A stretch of DNA of 64,000 bases from Clostridia bacterium. Its GTDB lineage: Bacteria; Bacillota; Clostridia; Lachnospirales; Lachnospiraceae. The position numbers and the translations under genes were made by a program. Of the stretch, positions 26,194-34,953 are shown in pieces. Below the pieces are notes generated by a model that made no database searches, was not told where the DNA came from, and saw only the letters and a list, made by a program, of their open reading frames with translations. The DNA lies in the NCBI GenBank assembly GCA_910576325.1, contig CAJTIM010000025.1, positions 1 to 64,000 on the forward strand, given 5' to 3'. The stretch's first letter is position 1, and every line of letters begins with the position of its first letter.

Positions 26194-27516
26194 TCAAACA
26201 TCTTGTAAAAGCTCTCCCAGGAACCGCACATTTCCGCCATCCGTATTCATCCGATAAAACGGATGGGGGCGCTCCCCGGTATATACCTCTACCACAATCT
26301 CATCCCCGCTGATTTCCGGTATCAAAGTCAGATAACAAGGGCGATATTCCCAAACCTCCTGTCCCGCCTCAGGAAGCAGATATTCATATACCAGCTCCCG
26401 CTCTGTCCCGTCCGGATTTATCCGGTACAGCCGTATCCCAATCTCCTCCTCGGCTTCCGCAATCTGTTCCTGCCCGTCACATACCTCTTTATAACGGATC
26501 ATTTCCGATACATACGTAGAATAATAAATTTTATCCTTATAAAAAATCACATGATCGATACCCGATTTTTCTTCCGCTATCACGGACACCGTCTTATCCT
26601 GCCAGCCATATCCTGCCAAATAAGTGCTTCCGGACTCTTCCTTTGAAAATGTATAAAGCACCCCCTTTTCATCACAGTCAGCAAACCAGGAAACACTGTC
26701 AGGCAGACATACCGACGCTTCCTCCAGCTCTATGCCGTCCGCAATCTCAACCTCCTCCACCGTCCAATCAGCAGCACGCTTTGGCGCAAGTTCCCTCCGC
26801 ATACCCGCCTGATAAATCGTAAAAGCATCATCCAAGGGAATCTCATAAACCAAATCATACTCCTGCTTATCCTTTTCCATCTCCTCAAAACTGTCACTTC
26901 GCCGCTTGCGGATACCGATACCCTTCTCCCAGTCATTTACGGAATACTCTGTGGCACACCCAAAAACAAACCCATATATATTTTCCGAATAAACCAAATA
27001 CCATTCCCCGCCTTTATAGGCATAAGTAAACTGCTCCTTCCACCTCCAATTGCTTCCACCATCAGCCTGAGTTGTAAAAGAAGCACCCTCCGCCGAAAGC
27101 GGCCTGTAGGGATCTCCATTGATCCCGCCCTCGTCGCTGGTCCGAATCAGATTGCAATCCTGAAAATCCAATTCATACCGCCCCTCCCCCTTACTGGCAA
27201 CAGCAAATAAAATACGCGGCCACCACTCTTCCGAACCAGGATTTGACTTCTCTAATACCCCCACATAATCCGTAATTCCATCCTGATTAAAATCCAACTC
27301 CCCGCTGTCCAGCAGCTCCCACCCCTCCGGTACAAAATCCAGGAGCCGCTCTCCCGAAGCCGCCAGCTTCGGAACCTCAGCCGCACCGTCAGATTCCATA
27401 CCGGACTTTTCCTCCGGTACATCCTGCACCTTTGCCGCAGAAAAATTGCAGCCGCTAAAAAGCGCCAGACACAATCCCCCCAACAAAGCTGCCGTCAAGC
27501 TTCTCTTACCCCTCAT
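26194..27516 (-). CDS. Lipoprotein of unknown function, beta-propeller-like
   Basis: 440 residues with a lipoprotein signal peptide (SLTAALLGGLCLALFSGC; lipobox LFSGC, Cys at 23). After an acidic linker comes a domain with a calcium-type loop DFNQDGITDYVGVLE, Trp- and Tyr-rich strands, and a C-terminal region of repeated strands such as VIFYKDKIYYSTYVSEMIRYKE and LYRINPDGTERELVYEYLLP, resembling DUF5050-type propeller blades. It should be anchored outside the membrane. Convergent with the kinase gene; no partner gene is evident. Confidence 0.75.
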   Translation of the reverse strand: MRGKRSLTAALLGGLCLALFSGCNFSAAKVQDVPEEKSGMESDGAAEVPKLAASGERLLDFVPEGWELLDSGELDFNQDGITDYVGVLEKSNPGSEEWWPRILFAVASKGEGRYELDFQDCNLIRTSDEGGINGDPYRPLSAEGASFTTQADGGSNWRWKEQFTYAYKGGEWYLVYSENIYGFVFGCATEYSVNDWEKGIGIRKRRSDSFEEMEKDKQEYDLVYEIPLDDAFTIYQAGMRRELAPKRAADWTVEEVEIADGIELEEASVCLPDSVSWFADCDEKGVLYTFSKEESGSTYLAGYGWQDKTVSVIAEEKSGIDHVIFYKDKIYYSTYVSEMIRYKEVCDGQEQIAEAEEEIGIRLYRINPDGTERELVYEYLLPEAGQEVWEYRPCYLTLIPEISGDEIVVEVYTGERPHPFYRMNTDGGNVRFLGELLQDV

Positions 27517-27652
27517 ATTCCCTCCCTGTTTTCCAAATCCACGTAAAGCCGTCCAAAAACTATTTTTATCATTCTAAACCAAGCATGCGTCAAAACAGCA
27601 TCATCCGGCACGAAAAACCATCCATATGCAAAGCAACAGCCCCGTTCATCCT

Positions 27653-28543
27653 TTACAAATCCTGTTTTTCTCCAATTCCCACCATCTGAAAACCTTCCCC
27701 ATGCACTTCATTAGATTCCAACACAACCAAAAAAGCCTGAGGATCTTCTTTCTTCACCGCACGCTGAACCAAAAACATTTCCTTATTGCTGCAAGCACAC
27801 ATAACCACCTGTTTTTTTTCACCGCAATATCCGCCATAAGCACTAAGAATCGTAGTACCCCGCCGACAGCACTCATCAATCACCTGACATATTCTTTTCC
27901 CATGTTCCGTTACAATCAACGCCATTTTCCCCGCATTTATTCCATACATAAACTTATCCACAGCCACGGCAAAAATATAATTCACAATCATTCCATAAAT
28001 AATCCCTTCCACATCACGAAACAAAATCCCCCCTGCAAGAATAATTCCCACATCCGACCAAAACGCAATAATCCCCAGCGAAAGATGAGGTTTCACCGCC
28101 TTAACCGACATAATAACAAAATCCGACCCTCCGGTAGACGAGTTTTTCGAATAAATCAATGCATACCCAATCCCTCCAAACACACCGGTACAAAGCGCAG
28201 CCAACAACCGATCCCCATCAAAAACAGGAAACAAAGGCGCCACATAATCAATCAAAACAGAAGACAAAACCATACAGCGAATTGAGCTTACAAAAAACTT
28301 CCTCCCCAAAAGTCGATAACACAAAATCGCAACAGGAATATTCAATCCAATCGTCAAAAGCCCAATCGGAACATCAAACAAACGATATAAAATCAATGCA
28401 ATCCCAGAAAATCCGGTCATCGGAAATTTAGCCTGTACCGCAAAATTATAAATCCCGGCCGCAATAAAAATGCTCCCTATTAACTCCCAAAAGAGTTGAA
28501 AAGAAAAATTTCTAACACTCCTTAAAGACAAAAATTTCCTCAT
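27653..28543 (-). CDS. YitT family membrane protein with DUF2179
   Basis: 296 residues. Five or six membrane segments (from ELIGSIFIAAGIYNFAVQAKFPMTGFSGIALILY to about residue 205) are followed by a cytoplasmic DUF2179 domain (GKMALIVTEHGKRICQVIDECCRRGTTILSAYGGYCGEKKQVVMCACSNKE). This is the standard YitT layout; the function is unknown. I start at 28543 with GGAGGG eight bases before it. A strong hairpin plus T-run stands directly in front of that site. Confidence 0.87.
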   Translation of the reverse strand: MRKFLSLRSVRNFSFQLFWELIGSIFIAAGIYNFAVQAKFPMTGFSGIALILYRLFDVPIGLLTIGLNIPVAILCYRLLGRKFFVSSIRCMVLSSVLIDYVAPLFPVFDGDRLLAALCTGVFGGIGYALIYSKNSSTGGSDFVIMSVKAVKPHLSLGIIAFWSDVGIILAGGILFRDVEGIIYGMIVNYIFAVAVDKFMYGINAGKMALIVTEHGKRICQVIDECCRRGTTILSAYGGYCGEKKQVVMCACSNKEMFLVQRAVKKEDPQAFLVVLESNEVHGEGFQMVGIGEKQDL

Positions 28544-28572
28544 ATTATTCACCCTCCATAATAAAATTAAGA

Positions 28573-28624
28573 CAAAAAAAGAGCAACGGCGTATTATACC
28601 AAAATATAATACGCTGCCGCTCTT
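28573..28624 (-). terminator. Hairpin with T-run just before the YitT gene
   Basis: The arms at 28579-28598 and 28605-28624 pair 16 of 20 positions around a 6-nt loop. On the minus strand CTCTTTTTTTGTC follows. It ends about 30 bp before the YitT start, so it is either the terminator of azlCD about 350 bp upstream or a leader attenuator. Confidence 0.7.
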
Positions 28625-28969
28625 AAACGAAAGACTATCATACGAAATCAAATCTGTCAACAAAATAGTCCCTAAAATTATCAAGTGAAAATTATCAGGA
28701 AAAAATTTCCCCAACCCAATCAGGACATGGCAATCGATATCATTATGCCAAGCCCAAAAACCTTACCGGCGGAGGGGAGGAGGGCCGCCCCGATCAGGGG
28801 TGGCGGTACCTGCCCGCAGCCTGCACAGCTTTCCGGCTCCCTCGCAAACCAAAATCCCCCCATATCGCCCCACCCAATCCCCTAAATCCTCTCACAATCA
28901 CATCCCCTTCCCCCTAACAACCACATGATTTCACCCATTCACTCTACCAACAACCTAATGTCCATCATC
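28625..28969. other. Intergenic region with a GC-rich hairpin
   Basis: The 345 bp between azlD and the YitT leader contain no gene I can support. A GC-rich patch holds GCCGCCCC-GATCA-GGGGTGGC (about 28788-28808), an 8-bp stem with one G-U pair on the plus strand, unlike the surroundings. The left part may carry the YitT promoter. Confidence 0.4.
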
Positions 28970-29296
28970 CTAAAACACCACCTGCACCAACAACATATAA
29001 CAAGCAGTCCCTCCCGCTATAGAAACCAGCATCTGCCGCCTCCAACGGTGAAGCCCAACCACAACCCCAATACTCACAATCTCCGGCACCCCCCGGCTCC
29101 CCGCAAACAAGCTCACATTTTTAAGACAATAAACCACCAAAAGCCCAAACACAGCCGGCGGAAGCACCTTCCCCAGATACCATACATACCTTGGCGTAGG
29201 CTTTCCCGCCGGAAAAATCAAAAACGGTAGAAACCGGGTCAGCACCGTCCCCAGAACCACCATCCCAATCGTAATCATCTGCTCCGTAAACGTCAT
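28970..29296 (-). CDS. azlD: AzlD-type branched-chain amino acid export subunit
   Basis: 108 residues, four membrane segments: [71 protein letters not shown] and [10 protein letters not shown]. The start and TRFLPFL motif are typical of AzlD. I use the ATG at 29296, which matches the family start; a GTG at 29338 would overlap azlC. It forms a two-subunit exporter with AzlC. The nearest strong terminator is at 28573. Confidence 0.88.
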   Translation of the reverse strand: MTFTEQMITIGMVVLGTVLTRFLPFLIFPAGKPTPRYVWYLGKVLPPAVFGLLVVYCLKNVSLFAGSRGVPEIVSIGVVVGLHRWRRQMLVSIAGGTACYMLLVQVVF

Positions 29297-29325
29297 AACC
29301 TCATATCCCAATCCTATCCTTTTTA

Positions 29326-30039
29326 TCAATCCCCGCACTCTCCCCGTCTCTCAAGGGGCTTCCGAAGAAACGTAAGCACCCCAAGAATCACAGCCATAGC
29401 CGGAATCAAAAAGCGGTCCGCCCCAAAAGCAACGAGACACAAAAGCGTAACCCCAACCCCCACGAGAGAGCTTACATGCTCCTTCTCCTTCATCCACTGC
29501 TCCATAAAAATCACAACAAACATCGCCGTCATCACAAAATCCAGGCCCTCCGTATCAAACCGAATCAGAGAACCGAAGATTCCGCCAAGAGCCGCCCCGA
29601 AAAACCAGTAAAAATGATTCAGCAGCGTCACAAAAAACATAAACCAACCCCTGTCAATCCCTTCGGGAATCCCGGCCGTATAATTAATAGAAAAGCTCTC
29701 ATCACACATGCCGAAAATCAAATAAAAATCCTTCCACCCATTTCCCCGATACTTATCAAGCATAGACAGCCCATAAAATAAATGCCGGGCATTGATCATC
29801 AGCGTCATGGCCAGCGCCTGGAGCGGATTAAACGCTCCAAGCAGCAGATTCACGGCCACAAACTCCACGGACCCGGCAAAAATAGTCAAACTCATCAGCA
29901 TCGGATACCAAAAAGGAAAGCCCGACACGTTCATATAAATTCCATAAGTCATTCCCAGAAACCAGAACCCGGCAAAAATGGGAATCGTATGGGGAAATGC
30001 GGCCTTAAATGCTTTTCCTCGCCTTCCTCTCTCTGACAT
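29326..30039 (-). CDS. azlC: AzlC-type branched-chain amino acid exporter
   Basis: 237 residues with seven or eight membrane spans. [56 protein letters not shown] and [10 protein letters not shown] are the family motifs. AzlC and AzlD together export valine, leucine and isoleucine or analogues. AGGGGG precedes the ATG at 30039. The gene follows the NSS symporter by 11 bp, so the three transporter genes may form an operon. Confidence 0.92.
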   Translation of the reverse strand: MSERGRRGKAFKAAFPHTIPIFAGFWFLGMTYGIYMNVSGFPFWYPMLMSLTIFAGSVEFVAVNLLLGAFNPLQALAMTLMINARHLFYGLSMLDKYRGNGWKDFYLIFGMCDESFSINYTAGIPEGIDRGWFMFFVTLLNHFYWFFGAALGGIFGSLIRFDTEGLDFVMTAMFVVIFMEQWMKEKEHVSSLVGVGVTLLCLVAFGADRFLIPAMAVILGVLTFLRKPLERRGECGD

Positions 30040-30050
30040 CCCAAAGCCCC

Positions 30051-31448
30051 CTACATGGAAATCCATCCAAGCACGCTTGCAATGGAGCTTAATAAAATCA
30101 CCGCAATGCAGACAGGCGCCAAAAACCGCATAAACAGGCTGTACATTCCCTTGCGGCGGAAACGGGAGGACTGCTCCACCTCCTTTGCAATCCGATCAAG
30201 CCCCACCACGCGGGTAACCAGAAAGCAGGTAGCCAGAGCCGCCACCGGCATCATCAGGGAATTGGTGAGAAAATCAAAAAAGTCAAGAATGGACATTCCC
30301 AGTATTTTCACAAAATCCAGCACACCGAAGCCAAGGGCCGAAGCGGAGCCGAATACCACCATAATTCCCCCCATTAAAAGGGTAGCTTTATGACGGCTCC
30401 ATCCAAGCTGATCCTCAAAGGTGGACACCCCGGATTCCGCCAGAGAAATCGCACTGGTAAGGGCCGCAAGAAGCACCAGAAGGAAGAACATCACGCCTGC
30501 CCCGGTTCCAAAGCCCATACTTGCAAATACCTTGGGAATCGTAATAAACATCAGCGACGGACCTGCCTGCAGCGTCTCCGGTTCCCCGCCGGAAAAAGCA
30601 AAGACCGCCGGGATAATCATCAGACCCGCAAGCATGGCAATGGCCGTGTCAAAAATTTCCACCTGATTCGTGGATTTTTCAATATCCACATCCTCCTTAA
30701 TATAAGAACCGTAGGTATACAGAATCCCCATAGCAATCGACAGGGAATAGAACATCTGTCCCATAGCCGCAACTACCGTCATCCAGGAGAAGTCTTCAAG
30801 CTTGGGAACCAGAAAATATTTAACGCCCTCAAAAGCTCCGGGCCGGGTCATGGAATAGCCCGCCACAAATATTGCCAAAATCACAAGCACCGGCATCATT
30901 ACCTTAGAAACACGCTCCACGCCCTGCTTCACGCCTGCAAAAAGAACTGCAATAACAACCAGACTGAAGAGCAGGAACCAAAGCTCCGCGGAAAAGCCTT
31001 CCCCAATAAAGCCGGTAAAATAATTTCCCTCCGCCAGCGCAGCCGTATTTCCTTTCAAGTACTCAAAAAGATACTTTGTCACCCATCCGCCGATAACACT
31101 GTAATAAGGCACAATCAGCATGGGAATTACCGCGTTGATCCATCCTCCCAGGCGAAAGGCCAAGCCCTTTCCGAAAGCTCCGAAGGCTCCCACCGGGCTT
31201 TTCTTTGTCATGCGCCCAAGGGCTGTCTCCGATACGATCAGCGCATAACCAAAGGTCATCATCAGAATCAGATACACCAGAAGAAAAATGCCTCCTCCGT
31301 ATTTTGCTGCCAGATAGGGAAAACGCCAGATATTCCCCAGACCTACGGCTGAACCGGCAACTGCCAGAACATAGCCCATTTTTCCCGAAAAGCTGCTTCG
31401 GGATCTTCCTACGTGCAGCAGCGCTCCTGTATTTCCACCTTCCCTCAT
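30051..31448 (-). CDS. NSS-family sodium-dependent amino acid symporter
   Basis: 465 residues, about eleven membrane spans, LeuT fold. GKMGYVLAVAGSAVGLGNIWRFPYLAAKYGGGIFLLVYL contains the unwound TM1 GSAVGLGN and sodium-site residues. TM6-like FYSLSIAMGILYTYGSYI also fits. The start is placed at 31448: GGAGG is six bases before this ATG but abuts the one at 31454. Bacterial relatives carry tyrosine, tryptophan or other amino acids; the substrate is not determined here. Confidence 0.92.
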   Translation of the reverse strand: MREGGNTGALLHVGRSRSSFSGKMGYVLAVAGSAVGLGNIWRFPYLAAKYGGGIFLLVYLILMMTFGYALIVSETALGRMTKKSPVGAFGAFGKGLAFRLGGWINAVIPMLIVPYYSVIGGWVTKYLFEYLKGNTAALAEGNYFTGFIGEGFSAELWFLLFSLVVIAVLFAGVKQGVERVSKVMMPVLVILAIFVAGYSMTRPGAFEGVKYFLVPKLEDFSWMTVVAAMGQMFYSLSIAMGILYTYGSYIKEDVDIEKSTNQVEIFDTAIAMLAGLMIIPAVFAFSGGEPETLQAGPSLMFITIPKVFASMGFGTGAGVMFFLLVLLAALTSAISLAESGVSTFEDQLGWSRHKATLLMGGIMVVFGSASALGFGVLDFVKILGMSILDFFDFLTNSLMMPVAALATCFLVTRVVGLDRIAKEVEQSSRFRRKGMYSLFMRFLAPVCIAVILLSSIASVLGWISM

Positions 31449-31645
31449 TTTCATCCTCCTTGTAATTTTCTTATATTCATCCTTACCTTTTTATCACTTT
31501 GAGCGGTATATTTCTTTTACTCTGTCGTTAAAAAGATAACGCTATGTCTTTCTATTGTATCGAAACCGGTGGAGGAACGCAAGCTTTTTAGCAGGTGAAA
31601 TTTGGTAAAAGGTAAAATAGCGCAAATCTGTTATCGTTTGGGTAT

Positions 31646-32710
31646 TTACAGCTTTCTTTGTTCTCTAAAATAGCTTATTCCGAGAAATGATACTGCCAAT
31701 ATTAAAATAATGAGAGCGTTTAATTGATTGAATGACTGTTCGATGTGGGTTCTTTTTATATATCCGTCTATTATACGATTGATTCCATATTCTTCCGCAA
31801 ACATCAGGAAGCATATGAGGGAAAGAGCAAAATATTTTTTTCTGCTCCAGATGTGCGTGAGGATGCCGTAGAGACCCCATATTCCCAAAAGCGCTGCAAC
31901 TGCAATGCACATTCCCATCGTGCGCAGAAGCGGAACTTGCAAAAAAACGTTTAAAACGGCCAGGTAAGGAAAAATCATCAGGCTTAATGCAAGCAGGCTT
32001 TTGCAGATTCGTTTCTTCTGTGCCTGGAAAAGAGGCGTAAGGATTCCCCAGGCAGCTATCAGGGACGCGAGCACAATCCGGGACCAGGATAATTCTCCCG
32101 AGACGGCAAAATTGCAGATGAGGCATACAATGGCGGCGAGGAAGAAGCCGGCGCTCGTTCCTATGAACAGTATATCCCATAACTTTTTTACCCTCTGGTC
32201 GGCTGATTTGCGGGAATACTTTAATGCTTCATTTATCAGGGTTTCCGTACGTTCCCTATCTTCTGTTTCGTCTGTAATCTCTGTCTCTTCTTTACTCTCT
32301 ATTCTGCCTGTAGTCTCTATCTTTTCTTTATTTCCTGTTCTGTCCGCAGCTTCTGTCTTTTCTTTATTTCCTGTTCTGTCCGCAGTTTCTGTCTTTTCTT
32401 TATTTTCTGTTCTATCCGTAATCTCTGCCTGTTCCTCTTCCATCATTTTGGCTGCAATCGGCGTCTCATTGTCCGGGTCCGTTTCCATTTTTTCGCCGCT
32501 GAGAAGCTCTCCTGTGGATACTCCCAGTGCTTTTGCAAGCGGAATCAACAGACTGATATCCGGGCTGCTGACAGCCCGCTCCCATTTGGAAACGGCTTTA
32601 TCTGTCACTCCCAGCTTTTCTGCCAGGTCCTTTTGGGTTAAATTTCTGACTTTTCTCATTTTTAATATGAAATCAGCCATCTTTTTTTGTTCATATAATT
32701 CATGTTCCAT
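31646..32710 (-). CDS. XRE regulator fused to a membrane domain, with a 12-residue repeat linker
   Basis: 354 residues: N-terminal HTH_3 (about 12-70; RNLTQKDLAEKLGVTDKAVSKWERAVSSPDISLLIPLAKALGVS), then a linker of five 12-residue repeats (consensus ADRTGNKEKTET, residues about 90-150), then six or more membrane segments (from WDILFIGTSAGFFLAAIVCLIC to the end). The HTH part resembles regulators that sense envelope state from the membrane. The repeat linker is highly charged and encoded by 36-bp DNA repeats. AAAGGA precedes the ATG. Target unknown. Confidence 0.85.
   Translation of the reverse strand: MEHELYEQKKMADFILKMRKVRNLTQKDLAEKLGVTDKAVSKWERAVSSPDISLLIPLAKALGVSTGELLSGEKMETDPDNETPIAAKMMEEEQAEITDRTENKEKTETADRTGNKEKTEAADRTGNKEKIETTGRIESKEETEITDETEDRERTETLINEALKYSRKSADQRVKKLWDILFIGTSAGFFLAAIVCLICNFAVSGELSWSRIVLASLIAAWGILTPLFQAQKKRICKSLLALSLMIFPYLAVLNVFLQVPLLRTMGMCIAVAALLGIWGLYGILTHIWSRKKYFALSLICFLMFAEEYGINRIIDGYIKRTHIEQSFNQLNALIILILAVSFLGISYFREQRKL
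32263..32442 (-). repeat. 36-bp minisatellite (five units) within the XRE gene
   Basis: Units start at 32263, 32299, 32335, 32371 and 32407. The units at 32335 and 32371 are nearly identical and the outer ones more diverged. The period of 36 keeps the reading frame, so copy changes would alter only linker length. Confidence 0.85.
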
Positions 32711-32765
32711 ACGTTAATCCTTTCCTGCCGTGCTGTGAAGTATTTTTCATGCAGTATGATAAAGA

Positions 32766-32805
32766 GCTGCCGGGAAATAAGACTGAACACTTATTTCCCG
32801 GCAGC
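32766..32805 (-). terminator. Terminator of the YczE-like gene
   Basis: A perfect 16-bp stem GCTGCCGGGAAATAAG/CTTATTTCCCGGCAGC with an 8-nt loop. On the minus strand it is followed by TCTTTATC, a poor T-run, but the stem is very stable. It separates the gene at 32929 from the XRE gene. Confidence 0.65.
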
Positions 32806-32928
32806 CCCATAACCTCAACTCCCTTTCAGTATAAAGGACTTTTTTAGGAAGAACAACCGATTTATAGTTTAGAAGCGCAGTTCTACCGTTGGTTTAGTCG
32901 ATAAATAAGCTTTCCGCAAAACGGCCGG

Positions 32929-33576
32929 CTAAGGAAGCAGCTTATTCACCAATTTTTCGCTCCTGGGCAGGAAAAATCCTGCCACCGGCCCTACCAGGCA
33001 GGCGCAGACAATCGTGCCGATTCCAAAAGAGCCTCCCAGCAAAAAGCCCACAGCCACGAAACCTACATCCACAATAACACGCACAATGCTGAACTTAAAA
33101 TGGCTCTTATCACTGATTACAAGCGCCACCAGATCATTCGGACCCGTTCCGGCATCTGATTTGATCACTATCGTCATGCCGAAAGCCAGAATCACACAGC
33201 CAGCCGCCAAAACGGGAAGCTTAAACCACAAAGACCGCTCCGCCGCAAACAGAAATCCCAGAAAATATGTAAAAAAGTCAATGATCGGTCCGCCGCAAAT
33301 CATACAGAGAAGGGTTCCGATTTTAATATAACTCCTGTCCACAAATAAAAGCACCGCAATAATCAGAAAGCATATGGCAATATGCGTATAGCCATGCGTC
33401 AGCGCCTCCCATCCGGTCCCTTCGCTCACCGTCCGGAAAATTCCCTGCACCAGTACATTAAAAGGATCTGCCCCCAGATCGGCAAGCAGGAACAAGGTCA
33501 CGCCCAGATGGGCAATCGTAAGTCCTGCAAGTAAAATCAACACCCTCAGCAGCGTTTCTTTCATTGTTCTTTTCAT
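32929..33576 (-). CDS. YczE/YyaS-like membrane protein
   Basis: 215 residues, about five membrane segments. GVTLFLLADLGADPFNVLVQGI, RSYIKIGTLLCMICGGPIIDFF, FGMTIVIKSDAGTGPNDLVALVISD and FLLGGSFGIGTIVCACLVGPVAGFFLP match the YczE group, related to YitT. In Bacillus relatives are linked to surfactin production, but the activity is unknown. I start at 33576, with AAGGA about ten bases upstream. An upstream GTG lies too close to the site. Confidence 0.82.
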   Translation of the reverse strand: MKRTMKETLLRVLILLAGLTIAHLGVTLFLLADLGADPFNVLVQGIFRTVSEGTGWEALTHGYTHIAICFLIIAVLLFVDRSYIKIGTLLCMICGGPIIDFFTYFLGFLFAAERSLWFKLPVLAAGCVILAFGMTIVIKSDAGTGPNDLVALVISDKSHFKFSIVRVIVDVGFVAVGFLLGGSFGIGTIVCACLVGPVAGFFLPRSEKLVNKLLP

Positions 33577-33676
33577 AAACCACACATTCCTTCCACATCA
33601 TCTATTTCATTCAAAATTATACTCATTATAACAACAAGCGCCGAAAATAACAACGAAAAACCGCTCTGCCTCATAT

Positions 33677-34795
33677 TCAGCCAATACGCTCCGAACATCC
33701 TGTTCCCGATAAAGCCGGCCGGCTCTTCACCCACTTCTCCATAGCCGAGGCCATCAGCGCAATCTGAAAGGTCATGGCATCCTCGAATACCCGGATATCA
33801 AGTCCCGTTGCCTTCTGAAGCTTTTCCAGACGATAGACCAAAGTATTCCGGTGCACATGAAGCTGACGGGCAGTCTCCGACATATTCAGTCCGTTTTCAA
33901 AAAATTTGTGGATGGTTCCCAATGTTTCCTCATCCAGAAGCTCCTTCGTCTCCTCCCCAAACACCTCCCGGACAAACTGCTCGCACAGTTCGAGGGGCAA
34001 ATGATAAATAAGACGGCCGATACCAAGTCTCTCATAAGTCATCACCACACGCTCCCCATAAAAGATTCGCCCTACTTCCAGAGCAATTCTGGCCTCCCGG
34101 TAGGACTTCACTACCTCCTCCAGGCGATCCGCCGCCATCCCATAGGACACCTTTACCTGGGTCATAGCTTCCGCATTCACCATATCTACCAGAGTTCTGG
34201 CGATGTGATCCGGTTCCTCTGCGGCTCCGGTTGTCTCCTTTACAAGAACAATCGTTTTTTCATCAACCGTTGTGATAAAATCACCGGCCGTGTGCCCGAA
34301 TAAATTGCGCACAGTCTCTAAAGCGGCTTTGTCCTGCTCATATTTCGTTTCAATGAGAAAGACCCTCCGGCTTGCCTCCTGCCGGATATGGAGCTTTCTG
34401 GCCCAGTTACAGATATAGGAGGGCTGCAGATTGTCTATGAGCAGCTTTTGGATAAAAGCATTTCTGTCATAGCGGTCCTCATAGGCTGAAATCAGTCTGC
34501 CAAGCTGACTTGCCGCCAATCTGCCGATCACGTCCACATCCTGCCCATACCCTCTTACTGCCAGAATATATTCCGTCCTTCCTTTTACCGTAACTTTGAA
34601 AAAATGACACCCCGAAACGGTCTGGCTCTCTGCCGGTGACAGGGCAAAGCTCTCCACCAGCTCTTTCCCTGGAAGCTCCCCCTGCTCCATGGCAGACGCT
34701 GCTGCCCGGCCGCCCGGCTCAAATACGCACACATCCACCCGGGCAATGGCCCGCACCTCATCTATGACTGCCTGTATCTTCTGTTCTGAAATCAT
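33677..34795 (-). CDS. CdaR-like sugar-diacid regulator (PucR family)
   Basis: 372 residues: an N-terminal diacid-recognition domain (about 3-135; QKIQAVIDEVRAIARVDVCVFEPGGR), a central GGDEF-like sensor region, and a C-terminal PucR-type HTH (FFENGLNMSETARQLHVHRNTLVYRLEKLQKATGLDIRVFEDA). CdaR relatives activate glycerate or sugar-diacid genes on binding the diacid. No such catabolic genes are adjacent, so its target is unclear. GGAGC precedes the ATG. It lies downstream of the second sugar ATPase, behind a terminator. Confidence 0.88.
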   Translation of the reverse strand: MISEQKIQAVIDEVRAIARVDVCVFEPGGRAAASAMEQGELPGKELVESFALSPAESQTVSGCHFFKVTVKGRTEYILAVRGYGQDVDVIGRLAASQLGRLISAYEDRYDRNAFIQKLLIDNLQPSYICNWARKLHIRQEASRRVFLIETKYEQDKAALETVRNLFGHTAGDFITTVDEKTIVLVKETTGAAEEPDHIARTLVDMVNAEAMTQVKVSYGMAADRLEEVVKSYREARIALEVGRIFYGERVVMTYERLGIGRLIYHLPLELCEQFVREVFGEETKELLDEETLGTIHKFFENGLNMSETARQLHVHRNTLVYRLEKLQKATGLDIRVFEDAMTFQIALMASAMEKWVKSRPALSGTGCSERIG

Positions 34796-34878
34796 TTTTG
34801 CTCCTATCCAATCGGAAAGCTCCTGCGAATTTGTAACAGCTCCTAATGCAGCCGCCTTTTTCCTACGCTTCCTTATTT

Positions 34879-34926
34879 AAGATACCACAAAGCCGGATAT
34901 CTGCGCAAGCACAGATCCCCGGCTTT
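34879..34926. terminator. Terminator between the sugar ATPase and CdaR genes
   Basis: AAAGCCGG and CCGGCTTT enclose a second stem ATCTG/CAGAT; on the plus strand CTTATATC follows. On the minus strand it can end the sugar ATPase transcript before the CdaR gene. Confidence 0.7.
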
Positions 34927-34953
34927 CTTATATCATATTCAGCAAACAGCTGC

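Noticed and set aside
30390..31352. Plus-strand open frame (320 codons) opposite the NSS symporter
   Set aside because: Antisense shadow rich in H, N and R; the minus-strand symporter is unambiguous.
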